DNA from: Echinarachnius parma
Lineage: Eukaryota; Echinodermata; Echinoidea; Clypeasteroida; Echinarachniidae
Length of the DNA stretch: 64,000 nucleotides
Assembly (NCBI GenBank): GCA_037951105.1
Contig: JBAMJV010010667.1
Coordinates: 62,001 to 126,000 of the forward strand
Reading direction: 5' to 3'
Part shown: in pieces, positions 22,484 to 34,409 of the stretch
How the letters are laid out: each line of letters starts with the position of its first letter
How positions within the stretch are numbered: position 1 is the stretch's first letter
Notes under the pieces: generated by a model
Told to the model about the DNA's origin: nothing
The model's database searches: none
The model's input: the letters and a program-made list of their open reading frames with translations, nothing else
Translations under genes and position numbers: made by a program

Positions 22484-25400
22484 CTTCTTCTTCACGGACA
22501 TACATGTACCATCCGATATCTGTCCGTTTTTTCACTTGTAATCAGCAGGGCAGTGCCATGTTAGTCTACAAACCGCTGTCAAGATGAAAGCCTTCAGATA
22601 TCTCATCACAAATGATTCTTCTAAATTTGGCTCTTACCAGGTTTAATCTATTCATTAATCCTCTTACCATTTGTTTATTTGAACATTTTGTTACATGTAA
22701 AATACCTTTACTTTAGCAATAGATTGGCAGGGTTCAACGTGCCATTTTCTGACCGAATCTATAGAATGGGGAATGAAAAAAAAAAAAAAAAAAAAAGAAA
22801 ACAAAAATTGATATTTTGTTTTTCTTTTTTTTTTCGGTTAACCGAAACCGTGGAAATGAAAACGTTTTTGCCGATGCCGGTCGGTTAACCGTCGTGTAAC
22901 CGTTTCACTACAGCCCTAGCATGCACCAGATTGCACAATTGTACGTCCAAAAATGAAAAAGCTCCCTAACGTGGGAGGGGGGACACCCTCCTCCCACACC
23001 CTCCCCCCCCCCCCCCCCCTCGGTCGCTCCGCTCCCTCGCAATTGGGCGTTCAGTTTTCTGACTTTCAAATGTTGGCAAGTATGCTAATGCTCTACGCCA
23101 AGTTTATGGTAAGAGTCTATCTGATGTATCAATTTGGCCACCTCAAAGAAAAGATTGAGCCCCGACATGTGGCCACTAAGACAGGTTTGACTGTAATGTA
23201 TATCCTTGCTACATGTTATTGCTTTGATATCCTTTGCATGATACCATCTCCTTTCAGCTCCTGCTTACCCTGGGGGTCCCCTTAAGGATGGCATTCCCAT
23301 GGCCAGAGGTCATCGCATGGATTCACCCCGTAGTACGTTTCTCCCATATTTATTTCATTTTATTTCATTTCTTTCATAAACAAAATATATATTGCCAGTG
23401 CCAATCATGTTAAACTTCTTATATTATAAATCAAATCCTTAGGTTGACGATCTAGTAAGCCTGGATATAATTTGTGAAAAGATTTAAACAGTGTATTGTA
23501 CTTTCAATGTCAAACCATTCTGTATTCTTCATTCTTTGCGACATGTAAAATAGTTTGTTCGTCTTATTGTATTAGAAAGAAAGATATGTTGAAGTCTTAT
23601 TCAACCATGGCCATAGACTATCATTTATTTTGAATCTCTAATGACCTGTTCTATATGTCATTTCTAATAGCAGATAAAATAAATACAATTGAACAAAATG
23701 CAATACATTTTGTTGTATCACCTTTACCAGTTAAGAAAGGAAGGTTAACAATAATTCTTTCACTCTTTTGATCGCCAACAAAATGTTATAATGGTTTTAT
23801 CTGTCTGGCAATACTTTACAGAAATTATTATAAAATCTTGATTCTTAATTTGAGAAGAGTATTCAGTAATTTGCTTTCTTCATGCTTCATATTTCTGTAG
23901 ATCATGGGAGTGGAACTGGAACTCCATCGCTGGACGAAATGTTGCAAATGGTCGCCGTCCCCTCTCCGCTGTCCCTCAAATACGGACAAGGCTACACCGC
24001 CTACCAGCATAATGGAATGCCCCAGGCATCCACCTACCCGGCCACTTCACACTACAACGGGTTGTACACTGACTCCAATGCAAATAACATTCCGGATGGA
24101 ACGGAGGCTAGTAAGGGATATCCATATCCTACACCAAATTCAAATACTTCTGGAAACCTGGGACGAGTAGACTCTCAGACCAGTCTTTTTGAGCAGGAAA
24201 TAGTGGCTCAACAACAGCAGCTCATTGCTCAGCAGCAAAGGACTCTGCAGGAGTTTAGTCAAGCCATCCAGAATGAGACTAACAGTGGTGTTGGTGGTGG
24301 AGGTCATACTAATGGTACTCTGCACAGGAGTGGGAGTGTATCTAGTGTTGATAGCCTAGAGGAGCAAAGGGACAAGCAAAAGTCAAACTCAGATCTCACT
24401 CAGAGAACAGGCCATTTGGGTAACCAGTCAAGAGTGCCTAATGACATATCCAATTACAGTTTGTATCACAATGATGTGTTGATGCGGGGCAGCTATGAGA
24501 AGGTCAATGATGCTGGTCATCAGATAGGCAATGATGGGTCAAGACCGCCTAACCCTGGAGTTAAACCTTCTAAAACCTCTGGCACCCAGAGTTCCCCATA
24601 CAACACAAGTACTTACAGAACTGCAAAGTCTGATATTGCCCAAGAAGGGAAAAGTGCATCCACACAAGCCTGGTCCCAGTCGAAACCCAGCGGTAAGCCA
24701 CCTGTGCCACATCATACAAGTGCACCGACTGCCACAACCACGCAGAGATCAAGGCCGTATTCGGCACTCACGACTGCTACTGCTGTAACCGTTGCTCCGG
24801 CGGTATCATACGGTGTGAGAACTCAGGATTTGCCATCGCGCCAACCAGCGGGTGTTAGTGGACATGTAGAACAAGGCTATCCTGGGGATAGCAGGGTTGT
24901 GTCTCAAGCATCTCAAGGAATGACCACGCCGCAGGATAGGGCCGAGCCATCGACAGAAGAAGATATACAAGAGGTGTCTCCACCAAAGAGTATCCTCAAG
25001 ACCCACAAAGGCCACAAAGCTGACACTCCTGCAAAAGAAAAGAAGACCAGAGGTCTGGCAGCAGCTATCATGAGGGACAGCCTGGAGATGGGCAAACTGA
25101 GTGGCTTGAGGTCACAAAAGAAGAATGTCAGGTGGACAGACATGAATTATAGTGATGATGGTGAGAGTGTAGATACGCAAACCACACGGACAACGACAAC
25201 AACAGAAAATGCAGCGCATCCCCGAAAACCAAGGCTCATATCGGGGGGGACTGTGCAAGATAGGTTTGGTGGTGGTGTGGGAACAGCCGTCACCACTACA
25301 CCTCCCAGACCCAAGTCCGTCAACCAGCCAGTGTCAAAGGACAGGAATAGCAGCATGCAGATGAAGAACAGCAGGTTTGCAAATATCCCAGAAGCCGTAC

Positions 25401-28400
25401 AGAACCAGCCTCAAAAGGAAAGGAAGTCTGAAAGAGTGCCTCAGGGCCCAGTCGTGCAGAATGGGATCCGGCTGGACAAGACCCCGACAGATGATGAGAT
25501 CAACTGCCTCTGGGATAAAGTGCGAACGTGCTTACACACGAGTACGCACGATGACACTCCCGAGCTGAGGAATGGCATCCCGACAGGTCCAACACCAAGT
25601 GGAAAACCACCTCTTGCAGCTAATCTTCAAGAGCAGAGGATAACGGCCAACCTGCGTGTGGCACCGCCATCCAACAAGCCGCCAGGTCTTAGTGGCAACT
25701 ACAAGGATACCTTACGGAGGCAGGTGACAGCACCCAGATGGAGGACCAACAGCGATTCAGGCACGCATGCTCAACAGTTCCAGCAGAGGCAAAGACCTCC
25801 CCATGTCAGGACATCTAGTGCAACAAGGAATGTCCCTCAACCGCAGCAGGTGCCAGAGCAGAGCATGCAGGGGCCTGGACGATCAAGGACAGTGCAGCAA
25901 GGACCAGATAGTAAGAACAATCTTATTGTGTTTTTGTTGTTATTTAAACAAATTTAGAAACTTGATTTTATTGATGTTATTCATATAAATGATGCGAGGA
26001 GTAATACAAAAAATCTGACAGCATCTTGATATTTAACCATCTTGTCTATCTCACTGAAATAGATGCAAGACTCAGAGCAATTTAGCCGTAGAAAAGCATG
26101 AAAGATCCCCGAAGTCTATAAAGACGTAAATTCTTATAGAGTAAGATGAACAAAAATGAAGGGTGCTATTTTAAGACCGGTAAGCATGAAAAGTACCCCT
26201 AAACATTAAATGTTTTTTTCCTCCATAATATCTATGCAGTGACAGACAGTCTGATGGCATTCCAGCACGCTAAGAGGCTGATCTGGCAGAATGCAGAAAC
26301 GATTGATTAGAGTTATTAAGGTTATTGTTGAATTTGTTATATAACTGATGCTAAGCACAAATTTAACATTTGTTTTTCTCTACCACCTACAGTGACAGAC
26401 AGTCTGATGGCATTCCAGCACGCTGAGAACTTGATCCAGCAGAATGCAGATGATGCTGACATTGTCGCTGTCATTGAGCAGCAGCAGAGACATCATCCTG
26501 ATAAGAGAGGTAATACATTTTACTGTAGTTTTATTTATTGATTGATATTTAGTTGTTGTTTATTTTCATTATACTAGTAAGCCCAATGGAGCCAATCTCA
26601 CGAACCTAGCTGGTACTTTTTGACAAGTAACACACCTGAACATTTATTTTTTTAACAATATACAAGCAAAGTAAAGGGGTAAACAAAATGGGTTCACACA
26701 GGGCCTGGAAAGGTCATGGAATTTGACTTTTTTGTAAAAGATCTTAAAATTGTACAGAAGTAGAATTAAATCATGCATAAGTTTGGAGATCTTTTACAAA
26801 TCATTTTCTTACATTTTCATGTATCATAATTTTCTAGGCTTTTATTGGCATGTAAATTTATTTTATATATTATTCTTAATTTTTATGTTAATAGTAGTCT
26901 TGATATTATTGATGCTCATTTCATTCTGTAATCATTTTCCTTTATTTTTCTGTTTCCAGTTCACCCAAGTGCACTATCAATTGAAGAGGCTAAAATCATG
27001 GAGTCACTGGACAGGCTGAATGCAAGACTAAAGAGTGAGTATTTTCATTCAGAAGACCTGTGTTGTACTGTTTTGTAGTTTGGGCGTGTATGGTATAAGC
27101 CCTGTTTTCTAGATGTGGCAAAAAGCAGATCCATTTTTTGTTTATGTGTGAAAGTTCATCTTTGGGTGATGGTTTGTTGATGGATAAGGATTCCTGTCTA
27201 AATAAGTTACATTTTAAAGTGAAATAAGTTGTTTACAAGTACTTTGTAAATCACTATCATGAAATGGAAATTAATACATGTAATCTAAATGCAGTCAAAA
27301 CTTGGTAATGAGCTTTTACTTGTATGTAATACCACATGTTTATTAAGACCACTTATCTTGATTCTCCAGGAAGCAGTTTACATGTAAATGAAGCTGCACA
27401 TCTAAAGACCACCTGCACATAAAGACAATTGAGACCGGCTCCCAGAGAATGGGTGTAAAGTCGGGATGGGTCTTTAGTACTTAGAGCCTCAAAATCATAA
27501 AATATTGTCTTTGGCTGAAATTTTTAACTTTATGGGATTTGATACTTACATGTTTCATCTACATTCTCTGAAAATGTCAGGTCCTTAATCTAATTTTTTA
27601 TGCCGTAAATAATGATTTTTCTAAGCAACCTTCATTTCGGTTTCGACCAGAAACTCAGTAAATCCGCGCTGACTGATCATGATCGATTGTGAAACGAACG
27701 CGCCAGCTATGTGTGTGTGATTCGACCGTACCGCCGCGGCGAGCTGCAAGAAGAAAGCACTGTAGCTGTACAGTGATTGGTCAGACTAACCTGAATAGAG
27801 TTGTATTGCCCGTGTGTTGTACATTTCCAGGAAGCGTTCGCGGCATTTAACTTACTGTATAGTAAACGAGTAGTTGGTTTGTTTATAATTCTATGGGTAC
27901 CGCATTGAATCGCGCTGGGCATGCCGCAAGTGTGCAGTGTGCGTGTGCAGCGTACCATATCATACGGTATCAAACTGCGCTTTTCTTTTGTCTACCGGTG
28001 GTACAGCGGCGGTATGGTGAATATGATGCGGTGGGTTATGGCGGTACGTACATACACAATACACCGCGGTTGTAATACATGCACATCAAAGGGCAGCACA
28101 TGGGCTAGTTTGTCGATCAACTGAGACTTAGGGCTGAGGCTTTGTACAATTACGTAATACCGGCGTAAGCGTTGCTGATTGGCCGATGAATAACAGTATA
28201 ACTGTGCATGCATTATTTCGTTTGCTGATCGATTACGAAAAGCGGAAAGGTGAAAGCGAACCGTTCAACTTCTCGCTCGGTGTGTGAGAATGCTTTTCTG
28301 AATGGATGCAAAACTTTAGAAGCGATTTTCTCCGTTGTTTGACAAATCACGGGGCTCTGGTCCATGTTATTAATTTGCGTTTTTCTAGCCTTCAAAAAAC

Positions 28401-31400
28401 TCATACTTATCAAGTTGTATATCATTTTAAAGCTGAAATCCTAGAGAATTCAAAACACTAACAATCTCAATTTTGATATTCCCGATGAATTACCCAAAGT
28501 GACAGAGCCGGTCACAATTTTGGTGTCCCTTGGATGGTCTCATTGAACACACCATAGCTTTTGCTACTTCACTTTAGAAGTAACAGTGTTCTTTTTTTAT
28601 ATTCATTGCGTATTGCAAATAAGTTTCATTTACAAAAATTCCTTTTTTGTTTGATTCAAATTCCCTTTTTTGGCCATCTGGATTCCTTTTGTCTGTTTTA
28701 CTAGGTTGGCAGCTCTGAGTATGTGCAAACTTTGCATCTTATTTATGTTCCTTGCCTGATGACCTGAAGAATAGCCATTCACACTTGGACTCTAACTTGC
28801 ATGCAGATAGTAGCGTTGCCGGGGTATAAACTAGCCCGAACGGGCGACCAAATATACAAGAATTTGTAATGTTTTTCTTTGTTTGGGGCTACCAGATTCA
28901 AGATTTGGGCCACTATAGAATGTCAAAAATCTTGTTTTACTCCCCAGACTGGGCCACAAGGCAAAACAGTTCATTTATAGCATTGGAATATATGCATACA
29001 ACTTAAATAAGTTGGTAAACGGTCTATTAAAACTCTATGGCGTGCTTAACCTTTTCTCTCCATAGCTGTGACTGCGGACATGAACGGTTCTTTCTCCCCA
29101 GCCTACCCTGTCATGCACCCAAGACCCCCAGTTTATGTAAGTATCCGGGGAAATATTACATTTTGAAGACTTTGTATTAAAATATGACTAATGATTTATA
29201 CTGGACCTCTTCTGTTATTACTTTTTAATGAGATGGTGGGGGTCTAAATCATCCCTTGCAACTGTGTTATATATAATCAGGGCAGGCAGGGAAAATAATA
29301 TCTGGTTTCTGTTTTTACCTTTGGGAAGTGGTGGTAAATTTTGATTTGAAATGAATCATTTAGCCAGAACTGACCAGGGGGGTGTTTCACAAAGATTCTA
29401 AGTTGAACTTAACTCTAAGTGAGTTAAAATGTATTGAAAGCTGTCAGTTTCTTTGAACAATTGTTGAAAAAGTTCTTTTAAAAGGCATAAAATGTGGATT
29501 CAAATCACAATAATATTTTCTATTATCAAGGAGATTTAATGTTCTTGATATAAATTTTATGGAAAATCTAAAATACTTGCACTTTTGCTATTGAATTGAT
29601 TTTATTCCAAGGCTACAAATGGCTCTCCATAATAGTTAAGACCAACTTAGAGTTAAGTTCAACTTAGAATCTTTGTTAAACACCCCCAGGACTTAGCCAG
29701 GAATAGAAAGAGTTGGTGTCCAGGAGAAACTGCAGTTATGTTTCAAGAGCAATCTGAATTCAAAAAGTGTTGTTTTGATTTCAGCATGATATGGCAGACA
29801 CATGTATCCCTCCCCCTGTAATGTGCATTCCTAGTAGTGTGGTATGCCAATATTATGTATTAATGCATGTAAAATGTATAATATTTTAGATGTTTGCGCA
29901 CATGTATTGAATAGAGTTTTCATTATTTTCAACTACTGACTTCCCCACGTGTAACTAACTGTTCTTCATATCATACAATTCAGTTCAGCTGACTTTTTTT
30001 CTTTTTATTTGCATATTAACCTCAAAAGGCCAGGAAGCCACGAAAGCTATGAATGTAAGCCACAACAGAGCTGTAGTACATAGTAATTGTTGTGCTTTTT
30101 CTTTCTGTATTATTCTTATTCAGTGTTGATGTTCTTGATGGAAACTTGTGGTTAGACTTGGATGTTATTCATTTGTTCAAGAAAAAATATGTATGGTTTC
30201 AGCCTGAAAAAAGAGTAATATTTGGCTGCTACCCCTCCCCCTCCCCCCTCCCCTTCCACAGAGATGTGTGGGGGGGGGGGGGGGTCAGGAATATTATAAG
30301 AATAGATGATAAATATCAGGAAATTAGAAATAAAATAAAGCCATATTTAATTACTGTAATGATATATCAAATTAACGTATGATAATGATCATCACTCCTG
30401 CTCCAATGCAATGTAAGACTAAGTTCTCATTTTATGCATGCTATTCCAAGTCTCTAATTTTTTGCAATAATTCTTAAGTTTCAAATTTATTTTGGATAAA
30501 AAACAGTGAAATATTAGTACTTCGTAGTAAGTGTTAGAATTAGAAGTAGTACACTTACTTGCCAAGTATGTATCTGTTGGTGTGTGTGTTATCTATTTAT
30601 TTTGCCCAAACCAAACGGTTTGTGTTTATTACTATTTGCTATAATCATGGAGCATGAAATTATAACTTTAAAGCTTTGTCTGTATAGCTGTAGCTTTCTG
30701 TGGGCTAGTGAGTATATCCTGTTTTCTGTGATTTTACACTGGCAGTACATTATGTTAGATATTTAAATTAAATGGTTGTTTGATGATGTGGTTGCACAAG
30801 ACTATGCTTCTATCCCTTTTAGAATATAACAGGCTGCCAGTGTGTGTTAGCAATGGTGTGCTGTTATAGTCGGATTGTGTGCTATATATTATGTAACCAC
30901 CATAATGATTATGGTAGCTGTATGTATTATCATTGGCTGTTTCTCAAATTGATAGAAAATTATTCTTACTCTTCATCTATTTTCACATTTTTGTCCCTTT
31001 ACTGGAATGTCTTTATCCTGAAGTGCCCTGTAAACAACAGCAAAATTTCCCTTCACATGTATTTTGTTGAAGTAATCCAACATAGTCAAACCTGTGTATA
31101 GTGACCACAAGGGAAGCAAGAATAGTGGCCACTGTAGACAGGTGTCCACTATAGATTAGACAGGTTCCATAGCATTGTTTTTCCTTGCAGGGGATAACTT
31201 TTGGTGGCCACTATAGACAGGTTTGACTGTATTGTAGCTGTCCATCTAATACCAACTCTGCATCTCTTTTCTTTATCATATATAGGGAGGGGGCTTCAAG
31301 GGTCATCGTCCAGTTAGTTCTCGACCTGGACCCGGTGGGGCGGGAAGATCCACGCTCCGAGCGAGAGCACATTCCGCAGACAGATATAATTTGCGTGCCG

Positions 31401-31414
31401 GTCAACACAGATGA
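19661..31414 (+). CDS. CEP126-like centrosomal / ciliary-base protein
   Basis: Exons 19661-19771, 20416-20567, 23258-23332, 23901-25910, 26393-26509, 26960-27034, 29066-29136 and 31286-31414, all in phase, ending at TGA 31412-31414; about 912 residues, 927 if the tentative exon at 15043 is used. The N-terminal coiled coil (VAARDRVRRMSADTNRRRKA, then a K/R/E/Q-rich helix to NRYQRL) resembles vertebrate CEP126, a centrosome and cilium-base protein bound to microtubules; that is the main reason for the name. The rest is low complexity: a Q-rich helix (about residues 225-255), PPKSILK (about 491), KKNVRWTD (about 534) and a helical C-terminal part (AFQHAENLIQQ). Two duplicated exons lie in its introns. 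An unrelated coiled-coil protein cannot be excluded. Confidence 0.65.
19922..19965 (+). pseudogene. Duplicated partial CEP126-like exon (phase-incompatible)
   Basis: Repeats the last 44 bases of the preceding exon (DRVRKMAADTNRRR, against DRVRRMSADTNRRR) with an acceptor-like CATCCAG before it and the same donor, GTATGA, after it. It begins in phase 0 and ends in phase 2, so joining it after the 19661 exon shifts the frame. It would work only in place of that exon, with another upstream exon, or it is dead. The changes that spare the protein are mild (R to K, S to A), which suggests either youth or some constraint. Confidence 0.7.
20416..20567 (+). CDS. CEP126-like exon, basic coiled coil
   Basis: Acceptor AATACAG, donor GTAAGA. 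It encodes ALENKKKLEAQREAKRREQ and VLKERRQRQQEATNRYQRL, heptad-like and strongly charged, then a GGSGQRQGN linker. Confidence 0.85.
20981..21442. mobile_element. MITE containing a 54-base minisatellite
   Basis: The ends pair: AAAGCTTTGG...GTCACATATCGCCGG on the left and, as complement of the right, AAAGCCCTAGTCACATATCC. Between them, six 54-base tandem units run 21012-21335. It lies in an intron of the CEP126-like gene. Confidence 0.75.
21012..21335. repeat. Six 54-base tandem units
   Basis: Units start at 21012, 21066, 21120, 21174, 21228 and 21282 and begin ACGGATGCCCTCAATAGC (CTCTATAGC in the last). They differ by one or two bases. Being a multiple of three they keep an open frame on the minus strand, which is a by-product. 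Confidence 0.95.
21834..22168. repeat. Dispersed 'GGCTCCACACT...TGTCGAGCCCTG' repeat
   Basis: Inverted-like ends (AGGCTCCACACT / AGTGTCGAGCCCTG) around sequence rich in TGGCCCA. Related fragments lie near 20740-20830, 28850-28960, 59470-59520 and 62330-62510, so this is a multi-copy family. Confidence 0.6.
22366..22483. repeat. Poly-A followed by poly-T
   Basis: About 60 A with one G, then TCGAT, then about 50 T. Self-complementary and a likely assembly weak point; lysine/phenylalanine frames across it are artefacts. Confidence 0.95.
22820..22918. mobile_element. hAT-like right end remnant
   Basis: Ends CACTACAGCCCTAG, whose complement, CTAGGGCTGTAGTG, is hAT-like, preceded by hairpin motifs CGGTTAACCG. 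No matching left end was found nearby. Confidence 0.45.
23258..23332 (+). CDS. CEP126-like small exon
   Basis: Acceptor CCTTTCAG, donor GTACGT. It encodes APAYPGGPLKDGIPMARGHR then MDSPR. In phase with both neighbours (enters with two bases, leaves with one). Confidence 0.7.
23901..25910 (+). CDS. CEP126-like giant central exon
   Basis: A 2,010-base exon open throughout, acceptor TTTCTGTAG and donor GTAAGA. It encodes GTGTPSLDEMLQMV, then a Ser/Thr/Pro/Gln-rich region. Landmarks: LFEQEIVAQQQQLIAQQQ (short coiled coil), PPKSILKTHKGHK, LRSQKKNVRWTDM followed by acidic YSDDGES, and TDDEINCLWDKVRTCLH. PKSILK and KKNVRW are the type of short linear motifs that bind phosphatase 1 or microtubule partners, but I cannot assign them. 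An exon this long in a gene with otherwise short exons fits the vertebrate CEP126 gene as I recall it. Confidence 0.85.
26240..26310 (+). CDS. Alternative last exon of the CEP126-like gene (tandem duplicate)
   Basis: Its start is almost identical to the exon at 26393 (TGACAGACAGTCTGATGGCA). It has an acceptor (ATGCAG) and the same phase, so splicing from 25910 stays in frame: MTDSLMAFQHAKRLIWQN then AETID and TAG (26308-26310). Used as a last exon, it would remove about 130 C-terminal residues. Only 82 bases separate it from the next copy, too few for normal splicing between them. It may also be a dead copy that is skipped. Confidence 0.5.
26393..26509 (+). CDS. CEP126-like exon, helical segment
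   Basis: Acceptor CCTACAG, donor GTAATA. Encodes MTDSLMAFQHAENLIQQNAD then DADIVAVIEQQQRHHPDKR, amphipathic helix-like. Confidence 0.78.
26960..27034 (+). CDS. CEP126-like exon
   Basis: Acceptor TTTCCAG, donor GTGAGT. Encodes VHPSALSIEEAKIMESLDRL and NARLK, a predicted short coiled coil. Both phases match. Confidence 0.75.
27424..28527. mobile_element. 1.1-kb inverted-repeat element in a CEP126-like intron
   Basis: The left end has AATTGAGACCGGCTC and the complement of the right end has AATTGTGACCGGCTC. The interior is GC-richer than its surroundings and has no long open frame. Exact borders are uncertain. Confidence 0.55.
29066..29136 (+). CDS. CEP126-like exon
   Basis: Acceptor CTCCATAG, donor GTAAGT. 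Encodes TVTADMNGSFSPAYPVMHPR and PPVY. It enters with two bases and leaves in phase 0. Confidence 0.72.
29378..29687. mobile_element. 310-base MITE
   Basis: Ends GGGGGTGTTTCACAAAG and, as complement, GGGGGTGTTTAACAAAG, with about 40 bases of pairing on each side (TTCTAAGTTGAACTTAAC shared). The same family lies at 35756-36309. Confidence 0.88.
31084..31229. mobile_element. Short inverted-repeat element
   Basis: Begins AGTCAAACCTGTGTATAGTG and ends with CACTATAGACAGGTTTGACT. A related half lies near 21737 and another near 23185, so it is multi-copy. Confidence 0.8.
31286..31414 (+). CDS. CEP126-like terminal coding exon
   Basis: Acceptor ATATATAG. Encodes GGGFKGHRPVSSRPGPGGAG, then RSTLRARAHSADRYNLR and stop TGA at 31412-31414; basic and Gly/Ser/Pro-rich. 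A nearby AATAAA at 31693-31698 could serve the 3' end. Confidence 0.7.
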   Translation, partial: GGGFKGHRPVSSRPGPGGAGRSTLRARAHSADRYNLRAGQHR

Positions 31415-31857
31415 GGTCTGCTCATCTCTTCTCTTCTCTCTTTTGGTGATTCTACTCAAGAGCAGGTCCCCAACACCATCACACCTCTCTTCTCATGGCT
31501 CTTCGTTTGAAGTCTCCATATGGGCCATTCTTAACAGAGTCCAACACAGATGAGGTCAGCTACACGGTCATTAAAGGTTGTGATGGTCTGATGAGGCTGA
31601 ATTCGTTCTTGAAGCCTTTCTGTTTCCAGAAAGCTCAGCCTTGGGCTTGTCGGCTTTCATATGATTCTTGATGAAAAGAAGGCGTTTATCACAATAAAAG
31701 ATGAGCCATGCTTTCAGAATATTCTGCCAGGGTACTACATGCATGTAACATACTGCTAGTTTTCATTAGGTTCTTCATGAAAATATATTTTTGCATGAAA
31801 GATGAGCCTAGATCAATAGGCCAGCATGAAGGATACTCCTCTCGTGATGTTGTGCAT

Positions 31858-32086
31858 ATAAGCCCAACGCACACAGACCCGACTCGACCCGATTCAACTG
31901 GTTTTCATTCAGATCAGCCCAGTATACGTTGCCTCACGAATCGGGTTTTGCCAGTCTGGAGCCAGTCAGAGGTTAGTCGAGGCCAATTCAAAATGTTGAA
32001 TCGGCTCCGACAGAGTAAAACTGACGCTAGCCTGACTGAAAACCAGTTGGATCGGCTCGAGTCAGCTCTGTGTGCTTCCGGCTTAA
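31858..32086. mobile_element. Small foldback element
   Basis: Left AAGCCCAACGCACACAGA pairs with the complement of the right end, AAGCCGGAAGCACACAGA; both continue with CCAACTGGTTTTCA-like sequence. The arms are about 60 bases and divergent. Confidence 0.75.
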
Positions 32087-32089
32087 CTT

Positions 32090-33860
32090 GTGGAGGATGG
32101 AACCAGAGGTCCTGTTAGTCGGTCTGTGGAGATTGTGCATTATACTAATTGTAATAAAATTGTTTACAAGTTATAAATGACCTTTTCTTGGTGTAATACT
32201 GGCCGGAAAATAATAACCTCATATAGCGCTTACAAAAATGGATAAAAAGTGCTTTGATATAACTAATCAGTTTATCTGAGTGAGGGTGCAAGCTGTATTC
32301 AGGTGTAATGTATGTACATGTGGCTGGAGTTGACATCAACTTGGTCAACTGCTTGCTACCTTGCGACCTCATTTTAAGTTACTTGGGTTTGGTGTGGAGT
32401 GGCATGTGTCGCAATGTCTCTCTGAACTCTACCAGAATTAGGAAGAGGGCAAATACAGTATTAGCATCGTACGTTAATGCGTGGTTCTTTCTTGTAACGT
32501 GCCATGCTAAAGTAACCATCATGCCATCCATGTCTTGAAATTAGGGGCATGTGCCACCTCCCCTTCATAATTAGATGAAAGTACTATTTGTTTAACACTT
32601 TGCTTATGGGAACTGGGTGGGTTATGTACAAAGTCTATGGGAATTTTAGAATATCAAAGGGAATGGGTTAAATGTAGAATAACCTTCAAAATTTTGATTG
32701 TTTCAGTTTTCATTATCTTCTGTTTAAATGTAAGTCTGCCAATTTTTACAGTAAAAATAAAAAGGCTGATGGTGTCATAGATTTGGTGTAGATTTTACTA
32801 ATATGTTGCTATACTTTTTGCTTTCTTTATAATGATATGGCACAACTCACTTTGCTGCTTGTCTGCTTTCACTGACACATGGGATCCAAGAGCACGTAAT
32901 CTACTAGGATTTGACTCAACAACTTACATATTAATTTGTTCTCCTTTATTGGGTTTTCTTTGTTTAATGTTTGCTAGAAGTTCTCCATTTTATTGTCTCA
33001 TAGAGGTAGTTATCAGACAATCATTTTAAAGTGGACGCAAATTTGACATGAGTGCCATTAATAGATTCAGCATTAGACTAGTTGTAATTTAGTACAAACA
33101 ATTTTTACCACATTTTGTAAAGCCTCAATTTAGTGTGAATTCTAAGTACTGTCTTTAAAAATGACATAGAGGAAAGGTTTAGAAAGTGTGTGACTTCAAT
33201 ATGAGCATGAAATAACAAAACTTTGCAACATAAAATAGGTTTAGATTTAAGTTTAAATTAAAAGTTTAAGAAAACAAGTGTTATTTTGTAAACTAACAGT
33301 TCTATTATCTGCTGTCAAATTTTGCCAGAAATGGGAAGGAAACATTTATGTTGATACTGTATGAACTACATGCATGTATGATAATTTGTATAAATTTTCT
33401 TCATCACTATAGGGACTTGTTTAATATTGGACTAGGTATTCATCTCAAGATGTATTCTGCTTATTAGTTTATTCCGTCCACTCTGTGCTAATGATTTCTG
33501 TATTCAATTTCAACTGTTAACTTGCCGTATTATAGTAATTTATGTCATTAATTTAAGGTATGTCTGATTTTAAGTTTAGCTTTTTAATGAAAGTGTGATA
33601 AAAAATAATAATGAGGACAGTGCTGAGAATTAATTCAATACTTAGAAGAAATTTACTTAGTAGTTTGCTAGGATTCAAAATGTACTTTGTATCTCGTATT
33701 CAAATTTGATTTATGCTGCTTAATAGAATGTTAGTGAAGTCATAAATTTGTTTAAAATGTTCAATGAATGTGTTCATTGAATTTTAATTTTGGTTAAGTA
33801 TAACTTACAGATTGCTTCAAATTTTTACTTGAGTAATGAATACCGACCAGTGTCTCTGCA
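32090..33860. other. Intergenic, nothing recognised
   Basis: AT-rich, unique-looking DNA between the CEP126-like and FAM228 3' ends. No ORF is supported by homology or splice context. Confidence 0.6.
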
Positions 33861-33868
33861 GCACCGAA

Positions 33869-34409
33869 ATAAACTGGGTTCCAAAAGAAACTTATCACTT
33901 CTTAAGAGCGACACACATTAAAATCCAAAGCATAAAAATGAATCATAATTGGGCATAGATTAGCTATAATACCCCTTAGCAAGGTCATCAAAAAAAAATT
34001 ATGTTTGCTTTAGTCAAAGAATAAAATAAGGTGAAATCGCAAGAGGTAATTTTTCAAAAATCACAGAAACTGCTCGCCTTCCGGGCACAGAGCTCGGCAC
34101 GGACAATAGCCAGTCTAGTGGTTACATAACCCGCTTTGAAGTTGAATGAATAGCTATTGAAAGTTCTGAATAGACCGCCTTTCGTGGAGGTTCGCAGCGA
34201 GCAGTTTCTGTGATTTTTTAAAAGTGACCTGTAGTGATTCCACGGCATTTTTCTCTTTTTTTGGCAAAAGCAAACTTTTAATTTTTCAGATATGCTTCAT
34301 AAGGAGAATGATAGCTTATCTGTGTATAAATATGGTTCAATTTGATGCTATGGATTTTAGTGAGCGTCGCTCTGAAAAAGTGATAAGTTTCTTTTGGAGC
34401 CCAGTTTAG
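33869..34409. mobile_element. 540-base near-complete palindrome
   Basis: Left AAACTGGGTTCCAAAAGA pairs with the complement of the right end, AAACTGGGCTCCAAAAGA. The pairing continues inward through AAACTTATCACT, AGAGCGAC and TCACAGAAACTGCTCGC (about 34060 with 34195), so nearly the whole element folds back. No coding content. Confidence 0.85.

Noticed and set aside
22255..22587. Lys/Phe-rich open frames on both strands
   Set aside because: Translations of the poly-A/poly-T tract.
23904..25988. Several 60-90 residue frames inside the giant CEP126-like exon
   Set aside because: Other-frame shadows of the 2.0-kb coding exon.
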